Positions 25,089 through 33,542 of a stretch of 64,000 nt of DNA are shown here, one piece after another; positions within the stretch are counted from its first letter, which is position 1, and each line of letters opens with the position of its first letter. Both the position numbers and the translations under genes were made by a program. This DNA is from Methylobacterium durans (GTDB taxonomy: Bacteria; Pseudomonadota; Alphaproteobacteria; Rhizobiales; Beijerinckiaceae), in contig NZ_CP029550.1 in NCBI RefSeq assembly GCF_003173715.1, forward strand, positions 2,666,001-2,730,000, written 5' to 3'. Below the pieces are notes generated by a model. It saw nothing but the letters and a program-made list of their open reading frames with translations, was not told where the DNA came from and searched no databases.

Positions 25089-25514
25089 ATGCTCGACCAT
25101 ATGCTTGAGCCGCGAACCGTACGGCGACTGGAACTCTTCACCGGGGTCACGGGCCGGCGACGCTGGTCGGACGAGGCGAAGGACCGCATCCTGCAGGAGG
25201 CGTTGAGACCGGGAGCGGTGGTCTCCGAGGTGGCCCGCCGGCACGGTCTCTCGCCGCAACACCTGTTCACCTGGCGCCGCTTGGCCCGACAGGCGCGTCG
25301 GGCCGCTGCCCCTTCGCCTCTGTTCGTGCCGGCCGTGGTCGAACCGATCCCGCAGGAGCCGCGCATGGCGGTTCCACCCCACGAGCCAGCGTGTCGCTCG
25401 CTGCCGAGGCATGGCATCGAGGTGGAGATCGGCGGCGCAGTAGTGCGCATCGGCGCCGGCGCGCAGCCCGATGCGATCACAGCCGTGATCCGCGCGTTGA
25501 AGGCTGGCTCGTGA
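25089..25514 (+). CDS. tnpA: IS66 accessory protein TnpA
   Basis: A 141-residue IS66 orf1-type protein. The N-terminal helix-turn-helix reads RRWSDEAKDRILQEAL then VVSEVARRHGLSPQHLFTWR, as in transposase IS3/IS66 orfA-like proteins. The C-terminal half is Pro/Ala-rich and ends VIRALKAGS. Its stop overlaps the GTG start of tnpB in GTGA (25511-25514). I chose the Met of MLDHMLEP because the upstream frame is terminal IS sequence. Confidence 0.9.
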   Translation: MLDHMLEPRTVRRLELFTGVTGRRRWSDEAKDRILQEALRPGAVVSEVARRHGLSPQHLFTWRRLARQARRAAAPSPLFVPAVVEPIPQEPRMAVPPHEPACRSLPRHGIEVEIGGAVVRIGAGAQPDAITAVIRALKAGS

Positions 25515-25866
25515 TCGGCCCGACCGGTGCGGTACGGGTGATGGTCGCCACAAAGCCGGTCGACTTCCGCAAGGGCATGGACGGGCTTGCTGGCTTGGTG
25601 CGGGAGGCGATGGATGCCGATCCGTTCTCGGGGCCGTCTACGTGTTCCGCTCCAAACGCGGCGACCGCGTGAAGCTGCTCTTCTGGGATGGTACTGGCGT
25701 GGTGCTGGTGGCCAAGCGGCTGGAGCAGGGTGAGTTCCGCTGGCCGAAGGTGCAGGACGGCGTGATGCGGCTGAGCGCGGCGCAGCTCTCCGCTTTACTC
25801 GAAGGACTGGACTGGAAACGCGTGCACGAACCGCGGGCGGTGCCGGTTCCGCTCGTCGCAAGCTGA
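25511..25866 (+). pseudogene. tnpB: IS66 accessory protein TnpB, frameshifted
   Basis: The frame opens with RVMVATKPVDFRKGMDGLAG, the TnpB signature, up to DADPFSG. The rest (YVFRSKRGDRVKLLFWDGTG and the C-terminus ending PVPLVAS) is in the next frame. One G is missing from the run at 25630-25633; five G would give SGAVYVFRS and a full 118-residue protein. The same defect type recurs in host genes in this window, so a sequencing error is as likely as real decay. Confidence 0.85.
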
Positions 25867-25934
25867 GCAGAAAAGAACGCCAGACCTCATCAAACTGGCT
25901 GCAAGCCGCTGATCGGTATGATCTAATCTGCTCC

Positions 25935-27467
25935 GTGAGCGCGACCACGCAGCCCCTGCCGGATGACCCTGAGACCCTCAAGGCGATGCTGCTGGAGGCA
26001 CGCGCCGAGAGTGAGCGGCTGCGGCAGATCATTCGGGAGCTGCAGCGTCATCGCTTTGGACGCCGTGCCGAGAGCTGGCCCGAGGACCAGTTGCTGCTGG
26101 CGCTGGAGGAGGCCGAGCAGGTCGAGGCCGCCGATCACGCCGGCGGCGAGGAAACGGCGCCGACCGTGAAGGCGGCACGGATTGCCAAGCGGCGCACAAA
26201 CCGAGGCGCACTGCCCGGCCACCTTCCGCGGATCGAGAGGCTCATCGACATCGCGAGCACAACTTGCCCGTGCTGCTCAGGCTCGCTGCACTGGATGGGC
26301 GAGGATGTGTCCGAGCGCCTCGACATCGTGCCAGCTCAGTTCCGGGTGCTGGTGATCCGCCGGCCGAAATATGCCTGCCGGGCCTGCGAGGAGGTCGTCG
26401 TGCAAGCCCCGGCACCGGCACGGCTGATCGAGGGCGGGCTGCCCACCGACGCCCTCGTTGCGCAGGTGCTGGTCTCGAAATACGCCGACCACCTACCGCT
26501 CTACCGTCAGGCACAGATCTATGCGCGTCAGGGGATCAGCCTCGACCGCTCCACCCTCGCGGACTGGGTCGGACGCGCCGCCTTCCTGCTGCGGCCGGTG
26601 CACGCGCGGCTGCTGGAGCATCTGAAAGCCTCGGGCAAGCTGTTTGCCGACGAGACCACCGCGCCGGTGCTCGACCCAGGGCGCGGGCGCACCAAGACAG
26701 GCCAGCTCTGGGCTTATGCTCGGGATGATCGACCCTGGGGCGGCACCGACCCGCCCGGTGTCGTCTACCTCTACGCGCCCGACCGCATGGCCGAGCGACC
26801 GGCGGCGCATCTGTCCGGGTTCGAAGGTGTGCTGCAGGTGGACGGCTACGCGGGCTACAAGGTTCTGGCCGAGCGCGGTCCGGTGCAACTGGCCTACTGC
26901 TGGGCTCATGTCCGCCGCCGCTTCTACGAGCTGGCACAAGCCGGCCCGGCGCCCATCGCGTCAGAGATGCTGGCCCGTATTGCGGGGCTGTATCGGATCG
27001 AGGCCGAGATCCGCGGCCGCTCGGCCGAGGAGCGGCGCGCAGCGCGCCAAGAGCGCAGCCGCCCTGTGATCGAGGCCTTGGAGCCTTGGCTGCGGGAAAA
27101 GCTCGCGCTGGTCAGCCAGAAGAGCAAACTCGCTGAAGCCATCCGCTACGCGCTCGGCCGCTGGGCCGGCCTGTCGCTCTTCCTTGAGAACGGCCGGGTC
27201 GAGATCGACTCGAACGTGGTGGAGCGGGCCATCCGTCCGTTGGCTCTGACACGGAAGAATGCGCTCTTCGCTGGATCCGACGGTGGCGGCGAGCACTGGG
27301 CGGTGATCGCCTCGCTGATCGAAACCTGCAAGCTCAACGGCGTCGAGCCGCAAGCCTACCTGGCCGACGTCATCATCCGCATCGTCCAAGGCCATCCGCA
27401 GCGGCGCCTCGACGAGCTTCTGCCCTGGGGCTACCCGAGCACACCCACCCTCCAAGCTGTGGCCTGA
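25935..27467 (+). CDS. tnpC: IS66 transposase TnpC
   Basis: A 510-residue transposase. It has an N-terminal leucine-rich coiled coil (LLEARAESERLRQIIRELQR, RFGRRAE), a zinc-finger pair (CPCC...CRAC) and the PTDALVAQVLVSKYADHLPL segment. The catalytic domain follows with KLFADETTAPVL (Asp), LQVDGYAGYK (Asp) and SNVVERAIRPLALTRKNALF (Glu). It starts at a GTG. Full family length and intact motifs suggest it works if tnpB is intact. Confidence 0.95.
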   Translation: MSATTQPLPDDPETLKAMLLEARAESERLRQIIRELQRHRFGRRAESWPEDQLLLALEEAEQVEAADHAGGEETAPTVKAARIAKRRTNRGALPGHLPRIERLIDIASTTCPCCSGSLHWMGEDVSERLDIVPAQFRVLVIRRPKYACRACEEVVVQAPAPARLIEGGLPTDALVAQVLVSKYADHLPLYRQAQIYARQGISLDRSTLADWVGRAAFLLRPVHARLLEHLKASGKLFADETTAPVLDPGRGRTKTGQLWAYARDDRPWGGTDPPGVVYLYAPDRMAERPAAHLSGFEGVLQVDGYAGYKVLAERGPVQLAYCWAHVRRRFYELAQAGPAPIASEMLARIAGLYRIEAEIRGRSAEERRAARQERSRPVIEALEPWLREKLALVSQKSKLAEAIRYALGRWAGLSLFLENGRVEIDSNVVERAIRPLALTRKNALFAGSDGGGEHWAVIASLIETCKLNGVEPQAYLADVIIRIVQGHPQRRLDELLPWGYPSTPTLQAVA

Positions 27468-27486
27468 GAACGCTCCGGTTCTCACA

Positions 27487-27717
27487 TCAGTCGGGCCGCG
27501 TGAACAGGGTCCGGAACAGCGCCTCGGATTGACGCAGCCCCTCGTCAGTCAGCACTACCGACTTGGCGCGTCCGACCGGATCCGCAATCAGCCCTTTGGC
27601 GTGAAGACGTCTAAGCACGGTCCAGTCGAAGCCCTTCCAAGCTCGACGCTCGTCGTGGAGCGTCAGCCACAGAAGGGCGAGCACCGCCTCGTCAATGCGC
27701 TGCTCGTCGACCGCCAT
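27487..27717 (-). CDS. DUF6429-type passenger protein of the IS66 element
   Basis: A 76-residue protein with EARIDEAVLALLWLTLHD-like order (here EQRIDEAVLALLWLTLHDER, then AWKGFDWTVLRRLHAKGLI, then GRAKSVVLTDEG). I recognise this as a DUF6429 protein, often found beside IS66 genes. It lies inside the element's inverted repeats and convergent to tnpC, so it travels with the IS. The function is unknown. Confidence 0.82.
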   Translation of the reverse strand: MAVDEQRIDEAVLALLWLTLHDERRAWKGFDWTVLRRLHAKGLIADPVGRAKSVVLTDEGLRQSEALFRTLFTRPD

Positions 27718-27866
27718 CAGAGCAGATTAGCACGCCGCGCTCACACCGGCGTGGTGCCAGCCGAACGGTTACTCATCGCCTCGCATTCCGTTCTGATCAT
27801 GTAAATCAGGCGCTGGCTTGATGCTTTGGGAACCGCTGCCTTGTGAGTTAGCGGCTTTTAGCCAAG

Positions 27867-28298
27867 CTAAGTTTCTTCCAACCGGATTTCCCTCACTCGC
27901 CGCACGATCATGGTGAGAAGCCCGCTGTTGAACGCCTCTGCTAGGGCGCCCTCGCTGGAACGATTTAGACGGACCAGCACCGTCAACACTTGCGCAATCT
28001 GGCGTGTCGTCGCCCGGGCAAGGGTTGTAGGGTCGTCCCGCAGCGAGCGCCATTCGTCCGATTGCGTCCACTCTGCCCACGGGAAGTCCGGGAGGATCCA
28101 TCCAAGGGCGTAACATGTATGAACAAAGGCATCTGCAGTTGCACTAGGTTCGAAGTGCCTAGTGACCTCGTGGCCATCATCATCGTGTTCTTCGATCCAG
28201 GTGCCAAACACATACATAGGGTCTTCGAAAACTTGTATGTAGCTCTCTAAGGCTGCGAAACGTTCGTCCGGCCTGTCTACGTTCATGCTGGCTCTCAT
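27867..28298 (-). CDS. DUF6508-like protein
   Basis: A 143-residue acidic protein whose middle (AFVHTCYALGWILPDFPWAE) and following helices (LARATTRQIAQVLTVLVRLN, FNSGLLTMIVRRVREI) match the pattern of DUF6508 proteins of islands and plasmids. A second Met at 28286 could be the start; neither has a strong ribosome site. It ends 94 bp beyond the IS66 target repeat. The function is unknown. Confidence 0.7.
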   Translation of the reverse strand: MRASMNVDRPDERFAALESYIQVFEDPMYVFGTWIEEHDDDGHEVTRHFEPSATADAFVHTCYALGWILPDFPWAEWTQSDEWRSLRDDPTTLARATTRQIAQVLTVLVRLNRSSEGALAEAFNSGLLTMIVRRVREIRLEET

Positions 28299-28437
28299 GA
28301 GGAACCAACCCTAGGCAAGGGCCCACTTGTTCCATCGGAAGCCCAAACGCTCAACAAGGCCTGCCATCCCATGTTCTGGCAGCGCACCATCATTCAAACG
28401 GGATACGGGTACTGGTTCAGCCGCTTGAGCCTGCCAC

Positions 28438-28506
28438 TCAGCGTTGAGTTAGGTGCAGCCAAACGCGGACGTACCCGCGGCTGATCAAACAGCCGTTGGC
28501 CTTCAT
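28438..28506 (-). pseudogene. Fragment duplicate of the 29857-30072 gene
   Basis: Read on the minus strand the 22-residue tail is MKANGCLISRGYVRVWLHLT, then QR and a stop. The gene at 29857-30072 ends KDRLISHGYVRAWLHLTRQ. The similarity covers only the last 20 or so codons; the sequence upstream has no matching frame. It is a decayed second copy left by a duplication within the island. Confidence 0.6.
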
Positions 28507-28661
28507 TCCTCGTCGCCTACGCTCTGCCTTCACCTAGGCGCGACCACCAGCGGCACCAAAGCAAGACTCAGCGTCTAATCCGGGAGAGCCCGAGGAACGG
28601 CCGAATCTCGTGTCGCCCACGGCCGGCCTATTCGGGGATGCTAGGCAGAAGGACTTGTGGC

Positions 28662-29408
28662 TTAAGGACAGGCCTTCCGAACATCGGCCCAGCCATTGTC
28701 TAGCGCGGCTCCCGATCTGATTTCAGGAAGAACGCAGACGTGGTCGCCTGGGAATGCCTCCCGCCAAACGAATCCTTGGATGCAGGCGTCTGGACCAGAG
28801 GGGCCGCCTGTAGGACTACGCCGCGCCGCAGCCTGAGAGTTGTCCTTTTGTGCTTGGTCACGAACGTCAGGTGTCACACATACATGATCATTTGGATTGG
28901 CTTCGCGCCAGATCAAGCCTTGTACGCATGTATCTGGCCCATAAGAGCAATCTCGTGCACCTGTAAGCGGCTGCCGAACCGTGCCTGCACTCTTACAGCA
29001 GTAAACTTTCGATCCTGTCCAGCAACCTGCACCACTTGATGAACCTTCAGGAGGAGTCGCCCGACTCTCGTCAGTGTTACAGGAGCCAGCGCAGAAAGGA
29101 GCCGTCCCATCCCAGCGGCAACTTCGCGTAGATGATCCTCCAGGAACTTTGCAGCACAGAGCCTTTGTGCCCGTCGCGCAGCCCGCGCCGAATGGAGGAT
29201 TCACATTTACGAATGGATAGATCCAATGGCTAGGTATAGCGTCGAGCCGAGATACTTCCTGCTCGTCCGAGCCACATTCACCGGCACAGAATGGCGCCGT
29301 CCCCGCCCATCGGCAAGATTGTGCTTTCACTTGCGTAGAAGCCAGCACAAAGCTCAATGCCGCAATCAGGATTACTCCGATATGGCCTCTCTGACTCATC
29401 GACGTCAC
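28662..29408 (-). CDS. Secreted cysteine-rich protein with two kinds of internal repeat
   Basis: A 248-residue exported protein. The signal peptide is IGVILIAALSFVLASTQVKA, cleaved before QSCRW. Two copies of SCRWxGTAPFCAGxC ... GAGCxTGxKxxCCK occupy about residues 30-140. Two copies of CxQGxxWREAxPxDHVCVxP follow (about residues 155-245). The second repeat type is widespread in secreted proteins. Disulfide-rich periplasmic or extracellular folding is expected. Sixteen or so Cys are evenly paired by repeat. The role is unknown; surface interaction or enzyme inhibition are possibilities. It stands alone in the right part of the island. Confidence 0.8.
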   Translation of the reverse strand: MTSMSQRGHIGVILIAALSFVLASTQVKAQSCRWAGTAPFCAGECGSDEQEVSRLDAIPSHWIYPFVNVNPPFGAGCATGTKALCCKVPGGSSTRSCRWDGTAPFCAGSCNTDESRATPPEGSSSGAGCWTGSKVYCCKSAGTVRQPLTGARDCSYGPDTCVQGLIWREANPNDHVCVTPDVRDQAQKDNSQAAARRSPTGGPSGPDACIQGFVWREAFPGDHVCVLPEIRSGAALDNGWADVRKACP

Positions 29409-29695
29409 TTCCCCTTCAGCGCTGCTGCAGGCCGACTCAAGGACAGACGATCGTGGGGACCTCTTTTAGCGAGGTTCTACTGCGTGCTCATTCGCGATCA
29501 TGAATCTAGTAAAACCTCAGATCAATAGCATATAACGTACGGTTGCCTTGAGCGCAATCTCGCATGAGCCGAGGCGATGCAATCACGGCATGTGATTAAT
29601 GCCTAACTACTAAGACTAAGCTGGCGCAGGTCCATCTATTCCTCACGTGGAACATCGTGTGGCCTACCGGTTACCAGGTCCGTGTACCAGACTTG

Positions 29696-29860
29696 TCACT
29701 TCCGGCTGATCTCATCCCGCACATGATCAAGCGTCGCCTCAGCCCCGAACCGTTCAGCCAATCGTGCAAGCCGGTAACGCCCCTTTCTCCAAGGGCAGAA
29801 GATGCGGTCAAAGCGGACCACCACATACGGATACCGGCTCAGCCGCTCCGGGATGCTCAT
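29696..29860 (-). CDS. Small hypothetical protein (54 aa)
   Basis: The protein starts MSIPERLSRYPYVVVRFDRI and continues with YRLARLAERFGAEATLDHV, a pattern of small uncharacterised alphaproteobacterial proteins. The usual relatives have two CxxC pairs; here only one Cys remains (FCPW), so a zinc site is lost or degenerate. Its ATG overlaps the stop of the upstream gene in ATGA (29857-29860), which fixes the start and implies coupling. Confidence 0.65.
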   Translation of the reverse strand: MSIPERLSRYPYVVVRFDRIFCPWRKGRYRLARLAERFGAEATLDHVRDEISRK

Positions 29861-30072
29861 TGCCGGGTCAGGTGCAGCCAAGCGCGGACGTAACCGTGGC
29901 TAATCAGGCGATCCTTGGCCTTCTCCCGTTCGTCGACCTCACTGAGGTCATCCAAGGCGTCGGAGATGGCATCATGGAGAGCCCTGACAGCATCACCCCG
30001 GCTCTTGGCGAGGTAGGCCACCGCGATAGCTGCCACGTCACCCGGAGTGCGCTTCTTCGTTGCGTCAGCCAT
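29857..30072 (-). CDS. Small hypothetical protein (71 aa)
   Basis: A helical protein, MADATKKRTPGDVAAIAVAY then SRGDAVRALHDAISDALDDL, ending LISHGYVRAWLHLTRQ. AGAGGG eleven bases before the ATG at 30072 supports this start over the longer frame to 30129. It is coupled to the downstream 54-residue gene. A decayed copy of its 3' end lies at 28438-28506. No function is known. Confidence 0.65.
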   Translation of the reverse strand: MADATKKRTPGDVAAIAVAYLAKSRGDAVRALHDAISDALDDLSEVDEREKAKDRLISHGYVRAWLHLTRQ

Positions 30073-30306
30073 GGCCCGACCCTCTGTGAGAACAAAGAGC
30101 GAACAATCTGATTCGGTTCCTACGGTCAAGGCTGGCTGAGAGGGAGGCGAGCTGATGGCTGTGACCTCGAATGCCGTAGGTTCTTCAGGAACGTGACCGC
30201 ACCCTCACCATAGCCCCGGGATCCGGCAGCGGGTCGGCGACATTAATCCAATCAGGATTTGCCATCACCAGATCTGCCGTAGGTCAGTTGCGTTCGGTTT
30301 CGAGCC

Positions 30307-30633
30307 ATGTCCACGCGAGGTTTGATCTTCCTCACAGTCGTTCTAGTCGCCTCACCAGCGAAGGCAGCGATATGCTCGGTCAGCTCGGACGATATTGATG
30401 AAGTTGAGCGTCTATTTGATAGTCAGAAGACTACTAGGGAGCAGAAGGAGGAGGAATTTATGAGCTTCCTCTCAAAGCAGCAGGATATTACGCCCACAAC
30501 CGTGCTATCGAAGTACATTGAAATTAATTTTGGCAGCAGCCGAGATGAAAAGCATATCGTTTCGCAAATCGAGGTAGATCTGAAAGCAGCAATAGAAACA
30601 CTATCGGCTAGATGCGCCAGAAATATCAAATAA
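30307..30633 (+). CDS. Small exported hypothetical protein (108 aa)
   Basis: The N-terminus, LIFLTVVLVASPAKA followed by AICS, is a clean signal peptide. The mature part is helical and charged (DDIDEVERLFDSQKTTREQK, then HIVSQIEVDLKAAIETLSAR) with two Cys that may form a disulfide. Codon use is AT-richer than host genes, fitting island origin. It is the last gene before attR. No family is recognised. Confidence 0.62.
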   Translation: MSTRGLIFLTVVLVASPAKAAICSVSSDDIDEVERLFDSQKTTREQKEEEFMSFLSKQQDITPTTVLSKYIEINFGSSRDEKHIVSQIEVDLKAAIETLSARCARNIK

Positions 30634-30956
30634 GTCAGGCCACCTTGCTATTCCTCAAAGGACGATATGCCGTCGGCGTCGTCTCCGATAGCTCCGCCAA
30701 TCGCGACACGGGCGCTAGGAACAACTCGGCGGCGTAGCGCAGGTTTACCGACACTGATGGCTGAGCGCGGTAGCAAGCAGGCTCATATCACCCAGATTCG
30801 CTCCTAGGCGTCTCTCATGGTTGTTAGGGTCACGGTGCCGTAAGCCTTCGCCACGCTATCGTTCACCTCACGGCTTGACGGTCACACGCGAGTCTCACAC
30901 AATGCGGCTCCGGGTTGCTCGTAAGTCATTGTAATAGCTGGCGTGTGGTCGTTTCC
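30634..30956. other. Island right end, no gene
   Basis: No protein or RNA gene is supported between the exported protein and attR. Short open frames lack motifs. Confidence 0.45.
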
Positions 30957-30987
30957 TCGGGAGTTCGATCCTCTCCACTGGCACCAC
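30957..30987 (+). other. attR of the integrative element
   Basis: This 31-bp copy of the tRNA-Thr 3' end (T arm through CCA plus one base) is identical to 9757-9787 except one C-to-T change at 30979. No tRNA 5' half precedes it, so it is not a functional tRNA. It marks the displaced host end of the integration site. Confidence 0.85.
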
Positions 30988-31334
30988 ACCCGGCCCGCGC
31001 CGACCGATCCGCAAAATCTTTCGTTCCGCTGCGGCGTCACGCGCATTCAGACTCGGTTCAAGCGCGGCAGTTCACAAGGTCGCCATCGTCAAGCTCTGCT
31101 CACAGGGCGGCGGTATTCGGCTCAGGTTCTCTGATGTCCGCCGGTCTTCAAGCCGTGATGATCGGCTGAAGATCCGATGAATGCATTTTTCAGAACCCGT
31201 TAAATCCCGTCTCGATAGCACCGCGGTGACACGACGGTGATCGCCTCGCGTCCGTCCGGTGCAGGCCCGTCTCACGACGGCCGGCACGGCGACGGACGAG
31301 ACGGGCCGGCGCTGTCGCATCCACGCGCAGGGCG
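30988..31334. other. Host intergenic region upstream of nepR
   Basis: No gene is seen. It should contain the nepR-ecfG promoter. I looked for the EcfG consensus GGAAC-N16/17-CGTT and found no match here. Confidence 0.45.
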
Positions 31335-31559
31335 GTGATGACACGCGAACCGGACGACAGACAGTCATGGCCGGAGCCGAGCCCGGCAACGGCTGCGCGG
31401 AAGCGCCGGAACCGTCTCGATCCCGCCGCACGGCGGCGCATCGGCCAGAACCTGCGGGCGCTCTACGCCGAGGTGCTCTCCCAGCCGCTGCCGGAGCGCT
31501 TCGAGACTTTGCTCGCGGATCTCGCCGCGTCTCTCGAGCCTGAGGAGCCTTCGCGATGA
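31335..31559 (+). CDS. nepR: NepR anti-sigma factor of the general stress response
   Basis: A 74-residue protein with the NepR core IGQNLRALYAEVLSQPLPER then FETLLADLAA. In alphaproteobacteria NepR holds EcfG inactive until phosphorylated PhyR binds it. It overlaps ecfG by four bases (ATGA), the usual arrangement. phyR and its kinase are not adjacent here. GTG and ATG starts are adjacent (31335 and 31338). Confidence 0.93.
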   Translation: MMTREPDDRQSWPEPSPATAARKRRNRLDPAARRRIGQNLRALYAEVLSQPLPERFETLLADLAASLEPEEPSR

Positions 31560-32131
31560 TGCAGACCGCGACGCCTGTCGGCACGCCGAGCGGGGCCGAT
31601 GCCGAGATGCGCGATCTCCTGCTCGGTGCGATTCCCGCGCTCCGGGCCTTCGCCTTCTCGCTCACCTACGATCTCGACCGCAGCGACGACCTCGTCCAGG
31701 ACACCCTCGTGCGCGCCTGGACCAAGGCCGACACCTTTCGCCGCGGCACGAACCTCACCGCGTGGCTGTTCACCATCCTGCGCAACCTGTTCTATTCCGA
31801 GCAGCGCAAGCGCAAGCGCGAGGTGGAGGATGCCGACGGCGTTCTCGCCGGACGCCTGACGAGCCTGCCCGAGCAGGAGGTCCGCGTCGAGATGCGGGAA
31901 TTCCAGGCCGCCCTCAACCTGCTGCCCTTCGCGCAGCGCGAGGCGCTGGTCCTCGTGGGCGCGCAGAATTTCACCTACGAGGAGGCCGCGGAGATCTGCG
32001 GCGTCGCGGTCGGCACCGTCAAGAGCCGGGTCAGCCGCGCTCGCCTGCGCCTCATCGAGGCACTCGGGCTCGAAGGCACCGACGACATCGGGGCCGACGC
32101 CCTCACCCGGGCCGCCCTCGATCCACGCTGA
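31556..32131 (+). CDS. ecfG: ECF sigma factor EcfG
   Basis: A 191-residue ECF15-type sigma factor. Region 2 is AFAFSLTYDLDRSDDLVQDT then LVRAWTKADTFRRGTNLTAW; region 4 is LPFAQREALVLVGAQNFTYE then VAVGTVKSRVSRARLRL. It directs transcription of general stress genes in Methylobacterium and relatives. It is translationally coupled to nepR. A near-perfect target promoter lies at 55238-55262 in this same window. Confidence 0.95.
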   Translation: MMQTATPVGTPSGADAEMRDLLLGAIPALRAFAFSLTYDLDRSDDLVQDTLVRAWTKADTFRRGTNLTAWLFTILRNLFYSEQRKRKREVEDADGVLAGRLTSLPEQEVRVEMREFQAALNLLPFAQREALVLVGAQNFTYEEAAEICGVAVGTVKSRVSRARLRLIEALGLEGTDDIGADALTRAALDPR

Positions 32132-32240
32132 TCCTCCGCGGCCGGATACGATCCGGAAACGGGCGTCCGCGCGTGGCCGCAACTATCCGTTCACCGTTCC
32201 TCAACGGGTTGCGTCGTAGAGGGCGGAGGAGAGGTCGGTC

Positions 32241-33311
32241 ATGGCGTGGAAGGTCGGCGGCGCGCTGGCGTCGCTCCTCGTGCTGCTCTGGGTATCGAAC
32301 TCGGCCGCGGTCGGTCCCGCCTCCGAGCATGCACCCGCACGGCAGGATGCGACGCAGCGCGGGATCTGGCGCCGCGACTATCGCGCCCCGGCGGCGATCC
32401 CCTTTCCCGAATCCAATCCCTATACCGAGGCGAAGGCCGAACTCGGCCGGCGCCTGTTCTTCGACCCGATCCTGTCCGGCGACCGCGACCGGTCCTGCGC
32501 GAGTTGTCACGTCCCGAATCTCGGCTGGGCCGACGGCCGGGCGCGGGCGGCCGACCTCAACGCCGGCGACATGGACCTGCGCACGCCGAGCCTGCTCAAC
32601 CTCGCCTGGCAGGAGCGCCTCGGCTGGGACGGGAAGTTCCGGACCCTCGAATCCGTGAGCTTCTTCCCGATCAACGGGCCCGCGAACATGAACCTCCCGA
32701 CCGCGGAGGCCCTCCGCCGGCTGTCGGAGGACGAGGGTTACGCCCGCGCCTTCGCCGAGGCCTTCCCCGATCCCGCCGTGACGAAGGAGCGGGTCGAGGC
32801 CGCGCTCGCCACGTTCGAGCGCCTCATCGTCTCGCGGCCCGCGCCCTTCGACCGCTGGATCGCAGGGGACGAGGGGGCGATCGAGGCGGCGGCCAAGCGC
32901 GGCTTCGACCTCTTCAACGGCAAGGCCCGCTGTGCGGCCTGCCACAGTGGCTGGTCGTTCAGCGACGGCTCCTTCCACGACATCGGCACCGCGACCGGTA
33001 CGGATATCGGCCGCGGCCGCTTCTTCCCGGGTTCGCCGGCCCTGCGCTACGCCTTCAAGACGCCGGGACTGCGCGAGGTCTCGCGGCGGGCGCCCTACAT
33101 GCACAATGGGGCGGTGCCGACGCTCGAGGCGGTCATCGATCTCTATGACCGCGGCGGCATCGAGCGGCCGAGCCGCTCTCCGGACATCCGGCCCCTCGGC
33201 CTCGCCCCGTCGGAGAAGGCCGACCTCGTCGCCTTCCTCAGGACGCTCTCGTCGGAGCCCGGCCGGGTGCCGGCGCTGGCCGACCTCACCCCGGACACGC
33301 CGCGCCCCTGA
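32241..33311 (+). CDS. Di-haem cytochrome c peroxidase (MauG/CcpA family)
   Basis: A 356-residue periplasmic di-haem protein. The N-terminal hydrophobic segment (VGGALASLLVLLWVSNSAAV) exports it. Two CxxCH haem sites are present: CASCH near residue 90 and CAACH near residue 235. GRRLFFDPILSGDRDRSCAS and the second-domain RRAPYMHNG segment are family signatures. It would reduce hydrogen peroxide or act as a MauG-like oxidase. Its start lies 110 bp after ecfG; stress control is plausible but not shown. Haem attachment would need the ccm genes at the right end of the window. Confidence 0.9.
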   Translation: MAWKVGGALASLLVLLWVSNSAAVGPASEHAPARQDATQRGIWRRDYRAPAAIPFPESNPYTEAKAELGRRLFFDPILSGDRDRSCASCHVPNLGWADGRARAADLNAGDMDLRTPSLLNLAWQERLGWDGKFRTLESVSFFPINGPANMNLPTAEALRRLSEDEGYARAFAEAFPDPAVTKERVEAALATFERLIVSRPAPFDRWIAGDEGAIEAAAKRGFDLFNGKARCAACHSGWSFSDGSFHDIGTATGTDIGRGRFFPGSPALRYAFKTPGLREVSRRAPYMHNGAVPTLEAVIDLYDRGGIERPSRSPDIRPLGLAPSEKADLVAFLRTLSSEPGRVPALADLTPDTPRP

Positions 33312-33542
33312 TCCGGGATCGCGCCCTGGCGCCCGTGCCCCTGCGTGCGGGCATGGCCTGAACGCGCGCGCAACGCGGTCGCGCTCCAAACATCGTCAAG
33401 ACGAAGCGCCGCCCCCGTTCTGCACGCGACTCACAGCGTTAACCTTTCGGTAAGCTTTGTTAACAAATCGTTGGCACGATCCCTCAATCACAAGTTAACT
33501 GTCTCGGACAGCCTTCATCAATTCTCCGCTGCCGAGGCGCCG

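Larger units (their letters stand above)
25010..27772 (+). mobile_element. IS66-family element with tnpA, tnpB, tnpC and a passenger gene
   Basis: A 2763-bp element with ends GTAAGCGG and CGGTTAC. It is flanked by the perfect 8-bp direct repeat TCATCGCC at 25002-25009 and 27773-27780, as expected for IS66. It carries the classic tnpA-tnpB-tnpC set on the plus strand and a DUF6429-type passenger on the minus strand. tnpB has a frame break. Confidence 0.95.
9757..30987. mobile_element. 21.2-kb integrative element in tRNA-Thr
   Basis: The element is bounded by direct repeats of the tRNA-Thr 3' end and starts with a tyrosine integrase. Cargo includes an EVE-like/HNH nuclease, a serine recombinase, a repeat-rich non-coding region, a polymerase-palm-like gene, an HNH-HIT fusion and several small unknown genes. 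Base composition is lower in GC than the host on either side. No conjugation or phage structural gene is visible, so it is a genomic island or mobilisable-type element, not a conjugative element or prophage. Five insertion sequences are inside. One disrupts the integrase and two the polymerase-like gene, so the element is probably immobile now. Confidence 0.85.

Noticed and set aside
24794..26032. 412-codon minus-strand frame across the IS66 left end
   Set aside because: It crosses the IS boundary, is antisense to tnpA/tnpB and is rich in Arg and Ser without motifs.
30957..30987. A second tRNA-Thr gene
   Set aside because: Only the T arm and acceptor 3' strand are present; there is no 5' half, D arm or anticodon arm. 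It is an attachment-site copy.
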